A stretch of DNA of 16,497 bases from Oscillospiraceae bacterium (GTDB taxonomy: Bacteria; Bacillota; Clostridia; Oscillospirales; Oscillospiraceae): positions 1 through 16,497 of the forward strand of contig JAEDKB010000017.1 of NCBI GenBank assembly GCA_016296045.1. The letters run 5' to 3'. This document shows, piece by piece, positions 7,758 to 16,113 of this stretch. Every line of letters begins with the position of its first letter. The stretch's first letter is position 1. Made by a program: the position numbers and the translations under genes. Below the pieces are notes generated by a model. The model searched no databases and was not told where the DNA came from. It saw only the letters and a program-made list of their open reading frames with translations.

Positions 7758-7788
7758 AAAAGTGCGCTGTTTCACTCAGCGCACTTTT
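7758..7788 (+). terminator. Rho-independent terminator of the decarboxylase operon
   Basis: AAAAGTGCGCTG (7758-7769) pairs perfectly with CAGCGCACTTTT (7777-7788) around a 7-base loop, and TTTTCTGTTTC follows. It lies 29 bases after the beta-subunit stop codon. The flanking A and T runs could let it work in both directions, but no minus-strand gene needs it. Confidence 0.9.
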
Positions 7789-7848
7789 CTGTTTCCCATG
7801 CCGGTAGTCTATTATCCAATGTTTTGTTTTTTGCAAAGCCCTGCCGCA

Positions 7849-7877
7849 TTGACATCTCTGCTTCAAAATGTTACAAT
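7849..7877 (+). promoter_or_regulatory. Near-consensus promoter for the orphan membrane protein
   Basis: A perfect TTGACA (7849-7854), a 17-base spacer and TACAAT (7872-7877) preceded by an extended -10 TG (7869-7870) form a very strong sigma-A-type promoter. Transcription would start near 7884, leaving a leader of about 22 bases with GGAGGT (7894-7899). Confidence 0.85.
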
Positions 7878-7905
7878 CCGCTTATAAATTCACGGAGGTA
7901 ACGAT

Positions 7906-8718
7906 ATGATTTCGAATCATCCGCTTCGCACGCTTGCAGCTTCCAAACTGTTTTTATATGGCTGTATCATCATGTCCATTGGTGTCCTGACGACAACCGC
8001 TTACTCTTTTCTGGCAATGCGTCCGGAGCTTGCACAGATGCTGAACGATATTCTGAACGACACAACTTCTTTTTCTCCTGAAACCCTTGAACTTCTGCAA
8101 AAGATTTCCGGATGGATTGTTCCGATCTCAATCGCTTTCGGGGTCGTTTTCAGCATTGCTCTTTCCTCAATTCCTGTCGTCGCTCTTTGGCTGATATATT
8201 TTAATGCACGTTCTTCTCGTTCTTCCATGAAAACCATCGGCTTCAGCATTCTCAGCGTTTACCTGCTTATTTCGATCTGTTATTTGGCATATAACTTGGT
8301 TTTAAATCTGATTGGTGCCATCGGAGAAGAATCCATTTATTCTATATCCGCCTCTTCTCTTGAAACCCTGATGCAGCTTGCAATGCTGCTGGCAGCAAGG
8401 AAGCTGGTTATCATTGCCAAAGAAATCATAAAAACGGGAAAAACCAGTCTCCCGATCAGCAATCAATGTTCTGTCCTGATTTTTATCAATTTATGCGTTG
8501 CCGCAGGAATTCTGCTGTTGCAGATCGCTGCCAATGTTTATCCGAATCCGGTCGGACAAATGCGCGAGTACCTCTTTAACGATTTACCGACTATGATCGC
8601 AGGTTTTACCGCTTCCGCCGTCAGCATTGCGGAGTATGCTGTTTTTTATGTACTATCCCGCAAAGGCACTGCCGCGCTTGCCGACGAGAGCCTTCCTCCG
8701 GAAGAGAATCCTATGTGA
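7906..8718 (+). CDS. Multi-pass membrane protein of unknown function
   Basis: I do not recognise the family. The 270-residue protein has GGAGGT 6 bases before ATG. Hydrophobic segments are at about 15-38, 70-99 (long), 111-136, 188-210 and 228-250. A further, less hydrophobic helix (about 149-170) has Arg/Lys at its end. The first loop (about 40-68) is polar with Asp/Glu/Thr and may face outside; the C-terminus is short and acidic (DESLPPEEN). No enzyme, transporter or nucleotide-binding motif is visible. It is a single-gene transcription unit, with its own strong promoter and flanked by terminators on both sides, so it is not obviously tied to the sodium pump or to addAB. Confidence 0.75.
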   Translation: MISNHPLRTLAASKLFLYGCIIMSIGVLTTTAYSFLAMRPELAQMLNDILNDTTSFSPETLELLQKISGWIVPISIAFGVVFSIALSSIPVVALWLIYFNARSSRSSMKTIGFSILSVYLLISICYLAYNLVLNLIGAIGEESIYSISASSLETLMQLAMLLAARKLVIIAKEIIKTGKTSLPISNQCSVLIFINLCVAAGILLLQIAANVYPNPVGQMREYLFNDLPTMIAGFTASAVSIAEYAVFYVLSRKGTAALADESLPPEENPM

Positions 8719-8723
8719 TAATC

Positions 8724-8757
8724 AAACCGTGCTTCCTATATCCGCGGAGCACGGTTT
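8724..8757 (+). terminator. Hairpin just after the orphan membrane gene
   Basis: AAACCGTGCT (8724-8733) pairs perfectly with AGCACGGTTT (8748-8757) around a 14-base loop that can be shortened by two more weak pairs. It begins 5 bases after the stop codon. Only a poor T-run (ATCACGTTTTG) follows, so it is either a weak first terminator or a 3' end stabilising hairpin in front of the stronger terminator at 8827-8871. Confidence 0.5.
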
Positions 8758-8826
8758 ATCACGTTTTGTAGGATTTCCAGTTTCGTAATGCGTCATTGTA
8801 CAACCTACAGGTTAAAAACAAGCATC

Positions 8827-8871
8827 AAAAAGGCGATTCCGTTTGCATCTTACAAACGGAATCGCCTTTTT
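8827..8871. terminator. Bidirectional terminator shared by the convergent genes
   Basis: Two perfect 19-base arms (8827-8845 and 8853-8871; core GGCGATTCCGTTTG) flank a 7-base loop. The arms start with A5 and end with T5, and CTTTTTAT follows on the plus side. The hairpin begins 4 bases beyond the addA stop codon on the minus strand and about 108 bases beyond the stop of the plus-strand membrane gene, so it can end both transcripts. Confidence 0.92.
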
Positions 8872-8875
8872 CTTT

Positions 8876-11800
8876 TTATGAAACACGAACTGCCTGATCG
8901 ATGGAAAAGAAATACAAATATCGGGCTTTTATCGGACGGGCAAAGACCTTTGACAAAGCGACACTGTATGCATCAAGCTGTCCTTTGTAATATAAGGCGC
9001 ATTTTCCTTCCTCTCCCTGCTTTACACGGTCAGACTTAAAATCAATAATTGTCAGTCCATCCGGTTCAAGAATTCCGCAATCTGCCACGCCCTGCAAAAG
9101 AACCTGTTCGCCCGCAAGCGCAGGATTCAGAATTGCTCCGTCCTCTAAAACAGAAAACTTAAATTCACGAATCAACTCTTTTGCATGGAGAACGCGCTGT
9201 CCAAGCTCGGAGGAAAAGAAATTCAGAATTTTCCGCGCATCAACTGCCTCGCGCTGCTGCACAGTCAGGAACTTCTCTGCCAGCAGGCGGTCTAATTCCG
9301 CTTCAATCTCAGGCAAATCGATACATCTTTCATAGCGCAGATACTGCATTGCTAAATGAATCGCCGTTCCGCGCTCTGTCGGTGTCAACTTATGCTGTTT
9401 ACTAAATTGCGGCTTCGGAAAATGGAAAAGCGGCTGCGCAGGGGCATCGGAGGAAATCTCTTCATCCAAGCTGCGTCCTTTCAGCTGCGTTGCTGTTATT
9501 TTGCTTGGAGAAGTCTCCGCCTCATGATGAGTTCTATGAAGCGGCTGGTATTCGATCATATCCTGAGACGCAGAGCTTTGGTTCCCTTCGTTCATTTCTC
9601 TGCCGTCTGATACAAACTCATTGCCGTCATGGAAGGAAATATCCCACGGATCATCAGAAACAAATCTTTTTTCCGGATAACCGCCTGCTTCAAACAGGCA
9701 GCCCGCTTCTGCCCTGCTCATGGCGCACATCAAAATCCAATGTGCGTGATTTTGTGCCGATTCAATCAGAAGGTCTTCTGCGGGATTCGTCAGCTCTGAC
9801 GCAATTCGGCTGAGCATACCGGTCAAATTGCTGCCGCAGCAAGTCATAATCATTTTATATTTTGCTCGCGTCATTGCAACATACAAAATTCGCATTTCTT
9901 CAGAAATGCTTTCCTTTCGGATTCGGTTAACGATCGCATTTCTTGCAACGGTCGGATAAGACAAGCGCTGTTCCGGAGCAAACACATTTGCGCCGATTCC
10001 GAGCTGCGCATCCACAAGCAGCGGCGCTTTGGCATTCTCCATATTAAATGGTCTGCAAAGATCCGCCAGAAAAACCACCGGAAATTCCAGTCCCTTGGAG
10101 GCGTGCATCGTCATCAATCGAACCGCGCCGGTGATTTTGCTGTCCTCCGTTTGGACACCCTTTTTCTTCATCAGCTCCAGATACGAAAGGAAACTGCCTA
10201 AGCCGAAGCGTTCACCGTTTTCAAACGTGTCTGCCAAAGCGAAAAACCGCTCCAAATTTCTGATACGCTGCTCTCCGGCATCCATCGCGCCGAAAATCGC
10301 ACGCAGAAACAGACGTTCTTCCAGTGTATTGAGCAGATTGTGCAGCGAGGAAGTTTGCGCAAGATTCCGCATCTCGTTTAAAAAGATGACAAAGCTTTCT
10401 GCTTTATCATATTTTAATATTGCATCGAAAAGGTCACCGTTTCGATCTTGCGTATGTGCCAACGCAAGATCATCGGAGGAAAAACAAAACAGCGGCGAAA
10501 ACAAAACCGTCAGCAGCGGAATGTCCTGATGCGGATTATCAATGACCTGAAGCAGTGCGGACAGAATCGTTATTTCCTCCGAAAGAAAAATGTTGTCATT
10601 TCCGCAGACGCACCGAATTCCATGTCTGCCAAGCGCATTCATGTAAATTTGCGGCTTGTTCTTCATGCTGCGGCACAGGATCACAATATCCTCCGGACGA
10701 ATCGGGCGGAAGGAATCAGCGCTTTCCGGAATCATTTCTTTGTTTTTCAGCATTTTTTCAATTCGTCGGGCGATGAATTCACTTTCAATCTCATCGTTAG
10801 AGGTTTTCGGCTGGGAGGGGATCGTCTTCGTATTCAGGCAATGCAGCTCCACCGGACAGTCGGAGGATTTCGGAATGATCGCTTTTGCACGAAGTGCTTC
10901 ATCATCCCCGTAGCGCAGACCTCCGACGCGCTCGGTCATACATAAACGGAATACATCGTTCGCCGCAGCAAGAATCCTTGCATCGGAACGGAAATTATCC
11001 GAAAGCAGAATCTTTCTCGGCTCTCCGTCGTTTGCCTGCGTATAAGGCGCAAACTTCCGGTATTTTTCCAAAAACATCGTCGGATCCGCGAGCCGGAACT
11101 GATAAATCGACTGTTTCACGTCACCGACAAAGAACAGGTTCTTTTCATCCTTTGAAATCGCACGGAAAATCGCGTCTTGCACACGGTTGGTATCCTGATA
11201 TTCATCGACCATGATTTCCGCAAAACGTTCGGAAATTTCTTTTGCGGCACGAGTGCGGCTGCCGTCCTTCGCAACGAGAAGTTTGAGCGTCAAATGCTCC
11301 AGATCGTTATAATCCAGCACACGCCGTCCGCTTTTTTCTTTTCGGTACTGTTCGGAGAATTGTTCCGTCAAGATTAAAAAGCCGTGCAGCGCTTCTGCTG
11401 TCAACGAAAGATCCGCTAACGCTTCCTCCGAGGGAATGGAAAAAATCTCGCTCCATTTCTCCATCTGCACCGACATGATTCGCTTTTTTATCCCCTGAAT
11501 GCTCTCCTTCAATTCCGTGTCCGGGCATTTTGTGATTCTGGAAAGGTGTGCAGGCTTGACAAACGTTTTGCGGATATCCTCCCATTGCGTCTGCTGCTTT
11601 AACAGCTTGAGCTGTTCTATGTCGCTCTGAAACCCTTCCAGATACGGCGCAAGCCAATCGGTTTGTGTAATCGTCTCAACTGCGCGGCGCATGGACTGTA
11701 TCGCACTGTCCAAAAACGCATGGAACTCAGAGATCAAATATTCTCCCCAAATGGTTTGTCCGACATCGGTGCAATTTTCGGTATGCAGCGATTCATGCAG

Positions 11801-12385
11801 CTGCTTGATCCGCTGTTTCGGATCCTGATAGCACTGCAAGGCAAAAAACGAGTTTATCATCAGTTCCGGCAGCGCACGGTCATCGCGTCCGCGTCCAAAC
11901 ATATCCAACGCGGCCGCAATCTGAGGTTCCTCACGGATATTGCGGTAAGCCGTTTCCAGCGTTGTTTGCATGGCACGTTCACGATAGATGATTGCTTCCT
12001 GCTCATCGCACAGGCGAAAATCGCCGGGTATGTCCAAAAGATGTGCATACTCGCGTAAAATGGAAGCGCAAAAGGAATGGATCGTAGAAATCTGTGCCAG
12101 ATAAACACGGCTCATCTGACGCTGCAAGTGGCGGTTATCGGGACATTCGGAAAGACGCTGACTGAGCTGCGCAATCATTTTTCCGCGAAGCTCAGAAGCG
12201 GCTGCATGCGTAAAGGTAATCATCAGGAAATCGTCAATGTTATACTGTTCTTCCTCCACACGTTTCAGAACGCGATCGATCAGAACCTTTGTCTTTCCGG
12301 AGCCTGCCGCCGCCGAAATCAGCAACGTGCCGCCGCGATTATCAACGACTGCTTGCTGCTCCTTTGTCAGTTCAAATTTCGCCAT
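8876..12385 (-). CDS. addA: ATP-dependent helicase/nuclease subunit A
   Basis: AddA is the motor and one of two nucleases of the AddAB complex, which resects double-strand breaks and prepares 3' ends for RecA. The 1169-residue protein is slightly shorter than the B. subtilis subunit (about 1230). It begins with a UvrD-like superfamily 1 motor: the Q-motif (KEQQ, about 8-11), Walker A (AAAGSGKT, 25-32), Walker B (DEYQDTN, D394/E395), the helicase segment VGDVKQSIYQFR just after, and the late motif MTMHASKGLEFPVV. The C-terminal RecB-type nuclease has IIDFKSD with D1115 and K1117. ATG at 12385 follows GGAGG by 9 bases, and the first 14 bases overlap the end of addB, so translation is probably coupled. 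All motifs needed for activity appear intact. Confidence 0.97.
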   Translation of the reverse strand: MAKFELTKEQQAVVDNRGGTLLISAAAGSGKTKVLIDRVLKRVEEEQYNIDDFLMITFTHAAASELRGKMIAQLSQRLSECPDNRHLQRQMSRVYLAQISTIHSFCASILREYAHLLDIPGDFRLCDEQEAIIYRERAMQTTLETAYRNIREEPQIAAALDMFGRGRDDRALPELMINSFFALQCYQDPKQRIKQLHESLHTENCTDVGQTIWGEYLISEFHAFLDSAIQSMRRAVETITQTDWLAPYLEGFQSDIEQLKLLKQQTQWEDIRKTFVKPAHLSRITKCPDTELKESIQGIKKRIMSVQMEKWSEIFSIPSEEALADLSLTAEALHGFLILTEQFSEQYRKEKSGRRVLDYNDLEHLTLKLLVAKDGSRTRAAKEISERFAEIMVDEYQDTNRVQDAIFRAISKDEKNLFFVGDVKQSIYQFRLADPTMFLEKYRKFAPYTQANDGEPRKILLSDNFRSDARILAAANDVFRLCMTERVGGLRYGDDEALRAKAIIPKSSDCPVELHCLNTKTIPSQPKTSNDEIESEFIARRIEKMLKNKEMIPESADSFRPIRPEDIVILCRSMKNKPQIYMNALGRHGIRCVCGNDNIFLSEEITILSALLQVIDNPHQDIPLLTVLFSPLFCFSSDDLALAHTQDRNGDLFDAILKYDKAESFVIFLNEMRNLAQTSSLHNLLNTLEERLFLRAIFGAMDAGEQRIRNLERFFALADTFENGERFGLGSFLSYLELMKKKGVQTEDSKITGAVRLMTMHASKGLEFPVVFLADLCRPFNMENAKAPLLVDAQLGIGANVFAPEQRLSYPTVARNAIVNRIRKESISEEMRILYVAMTRAKYKMIMTCCGSNLTGMLSRIASELTNPAEDLLIESAQNHAHWILMCAMSRAEAGCLFEAGGYPEKRFVSDDPWDISFHDGNEFVSDGREMNEGNQSSASQDMIEYQPLHRTHHEAETSPSKITATQLKGRSLDEEISSDAPAQPLFHFPKPQFSKQHKLTPTERGTAIHLAMQYLRYERCIDLPEIEAELDRLLAEKFLTVQQREAVDARKILNFFSSELGQRVLHAKELIREFKFSVLEDGAILNPALAGEQVLLQGVADCGILEPDGLTIIDFKSDRVKQGEEGKCALYYKGQLDAYSVALSKVFARPIKARYLYFFSIDQAVRVS

Positions 12386-15300
12386 TCTTCTTTTCCTCCC
12401 CGATCTGCGCCCAAAATTCGTCCGCAGATTTCACTTTGTTCAGCCACCGTTCCTCCTTATTGCCGCGACAGACGGAGGCATACGGGCAATATGCACAGGC
12501 ATTGGAGCTATTGGTCAGATAGTACGGATTGGGAGCAATTTCACCGCTGTAAAGCTCATCACCGAGCGCCGCAACCGTCTTGAACACATATTTCTCCAAA
12601 AGATGCAGTTGCTGCGTTGTAAACAGGCTTCCGACGCGATTGTTTTCCTTATCGTGCTTGTACGGGAGATAGGTCGGCTCGTCGTCACATGGCTCCATCG
12701 CCTGCAAAACCGCCTCATTGTCAAGCACCAAGCCGCTGCGCTTTTTCTGCTCCTTCTGCTTCTTTTTCATATCCTTTTCATTGAACTTGTTTTTCAGCGA
12801 TGTATTTTCCGCTTTTGCCTCAAAATACAGAACGCCGGCCGGACGCAGCGGCGCATTGAGCAGTTTTTTCCCGGACTGCTCCAGCGCAAACAGATACAGC
12901 AGCATTTGCAGCAGAAGTCCGTTTAAAATCATTGTGTAATCAAAGCTTTTCTTGTTCGTTTTGTAATCCACAACACGGACATAGACGTTCTCGCCGTCCC
13001 GCCAGATATCCGCACGGTCAACATAGCCCTCCAACCGCGCCGTCATTTTCTCACCGGCAATTTTGATTGCAGGAAGCATTCCGTCCCGATCCGCAAAATG
13101 AAGTTCAAACCATTGCGGACGGAATTCCGACACAGACATTTCGCGGTATAGGTCCGTTACAATCAGCCGAACCTCCGAGAAATTCCGGCGGAACAAATAT
13201 TCGGCTCTTGCAGATTCCCAGAGATCGGCAAGCTCTTCTCTTGCATAAATCTCCATGCGGTTTTCTGCGATATCCAGCACACGCTCCAGCGTAACTTTTT
13301 GAAAGCCGCCTTCCTGCATTACCTGCCGGACAGTATGTTCAAGAACATCATGCACAAATGTACCGTACAGTCTCGGATCGACCTCCGCCGTTTCCCGTTT
13401 CTCCGCGCGCAGACCGTATTGCAGGAAATAAGCAAAACGGCAGGAGGCCAATGCATCGATCTTTGAAGAGGAAAGCGCAAGCTGCTCACCATAGAGCTGT
13501 TTGATTGTATTTTCGGAAAGCCTTTCCACGCTGAAAGCGGAGGCTTGCAGCAGCTCCTTTGCCTTCCGGCAGGCTTCCGAGCAATCGGTTTTTGCATCTA
13601 AAATCGACGGTGAAGAGACGAGATAGGATAAATACTCCCGTTCGGAACGGCCGATCAGTTCGGAATCCCCCTGCAAGATTTTCGCATCGGGGAACAATTC
13701 AAAGGTTCTTCTGATCAGATATGCTTCTTTCCCGTCGGATGCCCCCAGATAGAGACGTTTCACCGGTGCATTGAACACGCTGTCAATCGCTGCAAGCTCT
13801 CGATCCAGCGCTCCGGCCGCAGTCGGGGCAAGATTCACACCAAGCTCCATTAAGCTGATGCGCTCACGATCCGTCAAAAGGCTTTCGGCGCTGTGCGAGC
13901 ACGGAAAAGCTCCTTCATTCGCACCGAGTATCCATACATAATCCGTATCGCAGCGGCGCTGAGACATCAAGCTGCCGACCGTGACACAATCCAGACTGGC
14001 AGGAATTGTTCCGACCTTGCTCTGCGACAGCGCAGCGCGGAAAATACGATAAAAATTCTCCGGGCTGCGGACGCTCTGCCCCAGCACACCGTACATCTGC
14101 TCGAGCAGCGTGCAAATAATGCCGTAGATCTGAACATATTCCTGCGACTTTTGCAAATCGCCGGCGGAATACTGTTCCTGTGCAAGCCGATTCAGCGTTT
14201 TATCCAGTTCAATTTCTTCCATAAAGGCATACAATGCCCGCACCATTTCCGCTGTGTTTGCGGCGCTCCGAATCGATTTGCGAAGGCGAAGAAGAGGCGT
14301 AAGCACAAGCAGGCGGTCGCTTTCAAGCTGCTCCAGCCGTTCTTTGGAACGCGCATTTGGTTTTTTCCGAAAACCATCCGGATTCATTGTCCACGGACGC
14401 TCCCAACGGCTCCCGCTGATACGCCACAGGAGGACATAGTTTTCCAGTCGGTCGCAGCGTTCTCTGTCCAGCGGAACAAAGCCCGATTTCAGATACGCCA
14501 GCACTTCATCCGTATCCATCGCACCGCAAGCCGCCTCAAGAGCGGTTAAAAGCATATGCGCGACATTCTGACGCAGAATGTCCGTATCACCGGCAAAATA
14601 TGCCGGAATCTCCGCTCTGCGGAAAAGCGACTCCAGCATCGGACGATAGGTGCCGTAATCCGCACACGCGACCGATATATCGCGCCAACGGACACCGGAG
14701 GCTGCCAATCGGAGTATTTCTCCGGTTGCCGTTCTGCATTCGGCCATACTGTCTGCGCCGAGCAGACGGACAATCTCCTCCTGATGATTTGGATACGGGA
14801 CGATCGCGCCCGAAAAGGCGGTCTTTCGCAGATATGGCAGCGGCTGTATCTGCATTTCAACAGGCAGTGTGATCATTTGAACCGATTCGTTCTGCTGCTG
14901 TGCCATGCGTAAGAGTGTTTTTGCACTCTGCCTTGCCGCAGAAAACTGCTGTTTGGAAGACTCCAGTGCATCACATTGCAGTGCAACCGTCACCTCTGCG
15001 CCGCGGTTCAGGAGCTGGGAAATAATTTCGTATTCCACGCCGTTAAAATCGGTAAATCCGTCAAGGTAGAAGGTCTTTCCCTCCACAAAGCGGCTTGTTT
15101 CCAGCGCGTGCAGCAAACGCGTCAGCCTTGTTTCCGGGTTCTGCCCCATTTGCGCGCTGACAGCATCGTAGCTTTCCATCAAGAGCGCAAATTCCTCCGT
15201 CTTCTCTGCCAATACGCCATCCAGCTCTCGGCTCACCTGCCGCAGACGCTCCGGCGTAACGCAAAAGCTGCGGAATTCGTCAAAGGTGCTCTGTAGCTGA

Positions 15301-15653
15301 AGCAGAAACTCCGGTCGGTTGGCGCTTACGCCGTAGATTTTCAGTCTGGACTGCACCTGTTCTACCGCAAGGGACATCATCAAAAGCCGCCCGACAGCGT
15401 CCGTTTCGGATTCGGCACAGCCGCCCTCAACGGAAAAAACACGGTTTGCTAATCTGGAAAAGCCCAGCACCTCTGCATAGCGGCTGATCTGATCTCCGCA
15501 TCGGCTGCAAAGGCGGCGTTCTGTCATATGGGAAAACTGCTCCGGTACAATCAGAATCTGTCCGCCGCGTCCGCACTCAGCATTTGCGCAAATGCGATCC
15601 AGAATCTTTTCTGTATTTACTTTTCGGTCGCTACAAAGCCATATATGCAGCAT
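12372..15653 (-). CDS. addB: ATP-dependent helicase/nuclease subunit B, Walker A not recognisable
   Basis: AddB is the second subunit of the AddAB break-resection complex; it provides a nuclease, an iron-sulphur cluster and, in studied systems, recognition of the Chi-like stop signal. I choose ATG at 15653 (1093 residues) because AAGGAG (15662-15667) lies 8 bases upstream; a TTG seven codons earlier has no such site and overlaps this one. The nuclease motif VVDYKTN has D896 and K898. Four cysteines fit the AddB cluster: C738 (ASCRF) and C1053, C1056, C1062 (C-x2-C-x5-C). The N-terminus, where other AddB proteins show GRxGSGK, reads IWLCSDRKVNTEKI (residues 4-17), with no Gly-rich P-loop. The following segment LIVPEQFSHMTE is typical AddB. 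It is the first gene of the addB-addA pair. Confidence 0.95.
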   Translation of the reverse strand: MLHIWLCSDRKVNTEKILDRICANAECGRGGQILIVPEQFSHMTERRLCSRCGDQISRYAEVLGFSRLANRVFSVEGGCAESETDAVGRLLMMSLAVEQVQSRLKIYGVSANRPEFLLQLQSTFDEFRSFCVTPERLRQVSRELDGVLAEKTEEFALLMESYDAVSAQMGQNPETRLTRLLHALETSRFVEGKTFYLDGFTDFNGVEYEIISQLLNRGAEVTVALQCDALESSKQQFSAARQSAKTLLRMAQQQNESVQMITLPVEMQIQPLPYLRKTAFSGAIVPYPNHQEEIVRLLGADSMAECRTATGEILRLAASGVRWRDISVACADYGTYRPMLESLFRRAEIPAYFAGDTDILRQNVAHMLLTALEAACGAMDTDEVLAYLKSGFVPLDRERCDRLENYVLLWRISGSRWERPWTMNPDGFRKKPNARSKERLEQLESDRLLVLTPLLRLRKSIRSAANTAEMVRALYAFMEEIELDKTLNRLAQEQYSAGDLQKSQEYVQIYGIICTLLEQMYGVLGQSVRSPENFYRIFRAALSQSKVGTIPASLDCVTVGSLMSQRRCDTDYVWILGANEGAFPCSHSAESLLTDRERISLMELGVNLAPTAAGALDRELAAIDSVFNAPVKRLYLGASDGKEAYLIRRTFELFPDAKILQGDSELIGRSEREYLSYLVSSPSILDAKTDCSEACRKAKELLQASAFSVERLSENTIKQLYGEQLALSSSKIDALASCRFAYFLQYGLRAEKRETAEVDPRLYGTFVHDVLEHTVRQVMQEGGFQKVTLERVLDIAENRMEIYAREELADLWESARAEYLFRRNFSEVRLIVTDLYREMSVSEFRPQWFELHFADRDGMLPAIKIAGEKMTARLEGYVDRADIWRDGENVYVRVVDYKTNKKSFDYTMILNGLLLQMLLYLFALEQSGKKLLNAPLRPAGVLYFEAKAENTSLKNKFNEKDMKKKQKEQKKRSGLVLDNEAVLQAMEPCDDEPTYLPYKHDKENNRVGSLFTTQQLHLLEKYVFKTVAALGDELYSGEIAPNPYYLTNSSNACAYCPYASVCRGNKEERWLNKVKSADEFWAQIGEEKKNGEI

Positions 15654-15689
15654 AATCTCATCTCCTTGCGGCAATCATATCACAGAGTA

Positions 15690-15707
15690 TGTCCCATTTA
15701 TAGGACA
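15690..15707. promoter_or_regulatory. Small inverted repeat over a possible addB -10 element
   Basis: TGTCC (15690-15694) and GGACA (15703-15707) form 5-base arms around 8 bases. On the minus strand the centre reads TATAAA, a possible -10 element 37-50 bases before addB. A second candidate, the extended -10 TGATATGAT with TATGAT at 15674-15679, would give a leader of only about 14 bases. Neither has a good -35. The site may be an operator or a chance repeat; it does not resemble the Gram-positive LexA box. Confidence 0.25.
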
Positions 15708-15735
15708 AGCACTAACGAGGAACCCGAAAAAAGAT

Positions 15736-16017
15736 TTACTCAGTTGCAGGCTCAAGCAGCGTCAGCGTTTTCTTGTCTGCATCCAAGCGGCACAAAACGC
15801 CATATGGCAATACGCAGATCGGCTCGGCATGACCGAAGTTGACGTTGCAGAGAATCGGCAGCTCCGGATGACCCGCTTCAAATCCGATCACCCGACGATA
15901 GACCTGCTTGTATGGCTCGTACTTGCTTCTGCGCGCAGGCTTTCCGACAAGGATTCCGCTTGACAGGCTGACGATTGCAACCTTATCCCCTTTTTGAAGG
16001 TGTTTTGGTTTCAGCAT
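15736..16017 (-). pseudogene. LD-carboxypeptidase (peptidase S66) remnant with in-frame internal deletion
   Basis: The 93-residue ORF joins two ends of an S66 LD-carboxypeptidase. Residues 1-22 (MLKPKHLQKGDKVAIVSLSS and on) match the family's first strand. Residues 23-93 match its end: a VGKP strand, KYEPYKQVYRRVI, then LPILCNVNFGH with the catalytic His (H63), PYGV and LDADKKTLTLLE. Family members are about 300-350 residues, so roughly 220-260 are missing between I22 and V24 (near 15945-15955), including the catalytic Ser and Glu. The frame is kept and no stop interrupts it. GGAGGG (16022-16027) and a promoter precede the ATG. Intact members cut tetrapeptides in peptidoglycan recycling or inactivate microcin C-like compounds; this one should not be catalytic. 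It could be a recent deletion, an assembly error, or a retained small protein. The match is from family knowledge and was not aligned here. Confidence 0.75.
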
Positions 16018-16043
16018 GATGCCCTCCGATTTCAGTTTTATGT

Positions 16044-16072
16044 ATTATATCATCTTTTGAAAGGATTTTCAC
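16044..16072 (-). promoter_or_regulatory. Promoter for the S66 remnant
   Basis: On the minus strand GTGAAA (16067-16072) is followed after 17 bases by a perfect TATAAT (16044-16049), which carries an extended -10 TG one base upstream. Transcription would start near 16037, about 20 bases before ATG. The promoter lies just after the terminator of the upstream permease gene. Confidence 0.65.
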
Positions 16073-16074
16073 AT

Positions 16075-16111
16075 AAAAATCGGCATTTCTGCTTTAGAAA
16101 TGCCGATTTTT
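16075..16111 (-). terminator. Rho-independent terminator of the ABC permease gene
   Basis: AAAAATCGGCATTTCT (16075-16090) pairs perfectly with AGAAATGCCGATTTTT (16096-16111) around a 5-base loop. It begins 3 bases after the permease stop codon, and its 3' arm ends in T5 on the minus strand. The A-run on the other side would allow action in both directions. Confidence 0.9.
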
Positions 16112-16113
16112 TA

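Noticed and set aside
8724..8871. Small RNA gene or mobile-element end formed by the two hairpins
   Set aside because: There is no promoter, no target-site duplication and no third structural element; terminators explain the region.
15654..15674. A TTG start for addB seven codons upstream
   Set aside because: It would begin within or before the ribosome binding site of the ATG at 15653 and adds residues with no AddB similarity.
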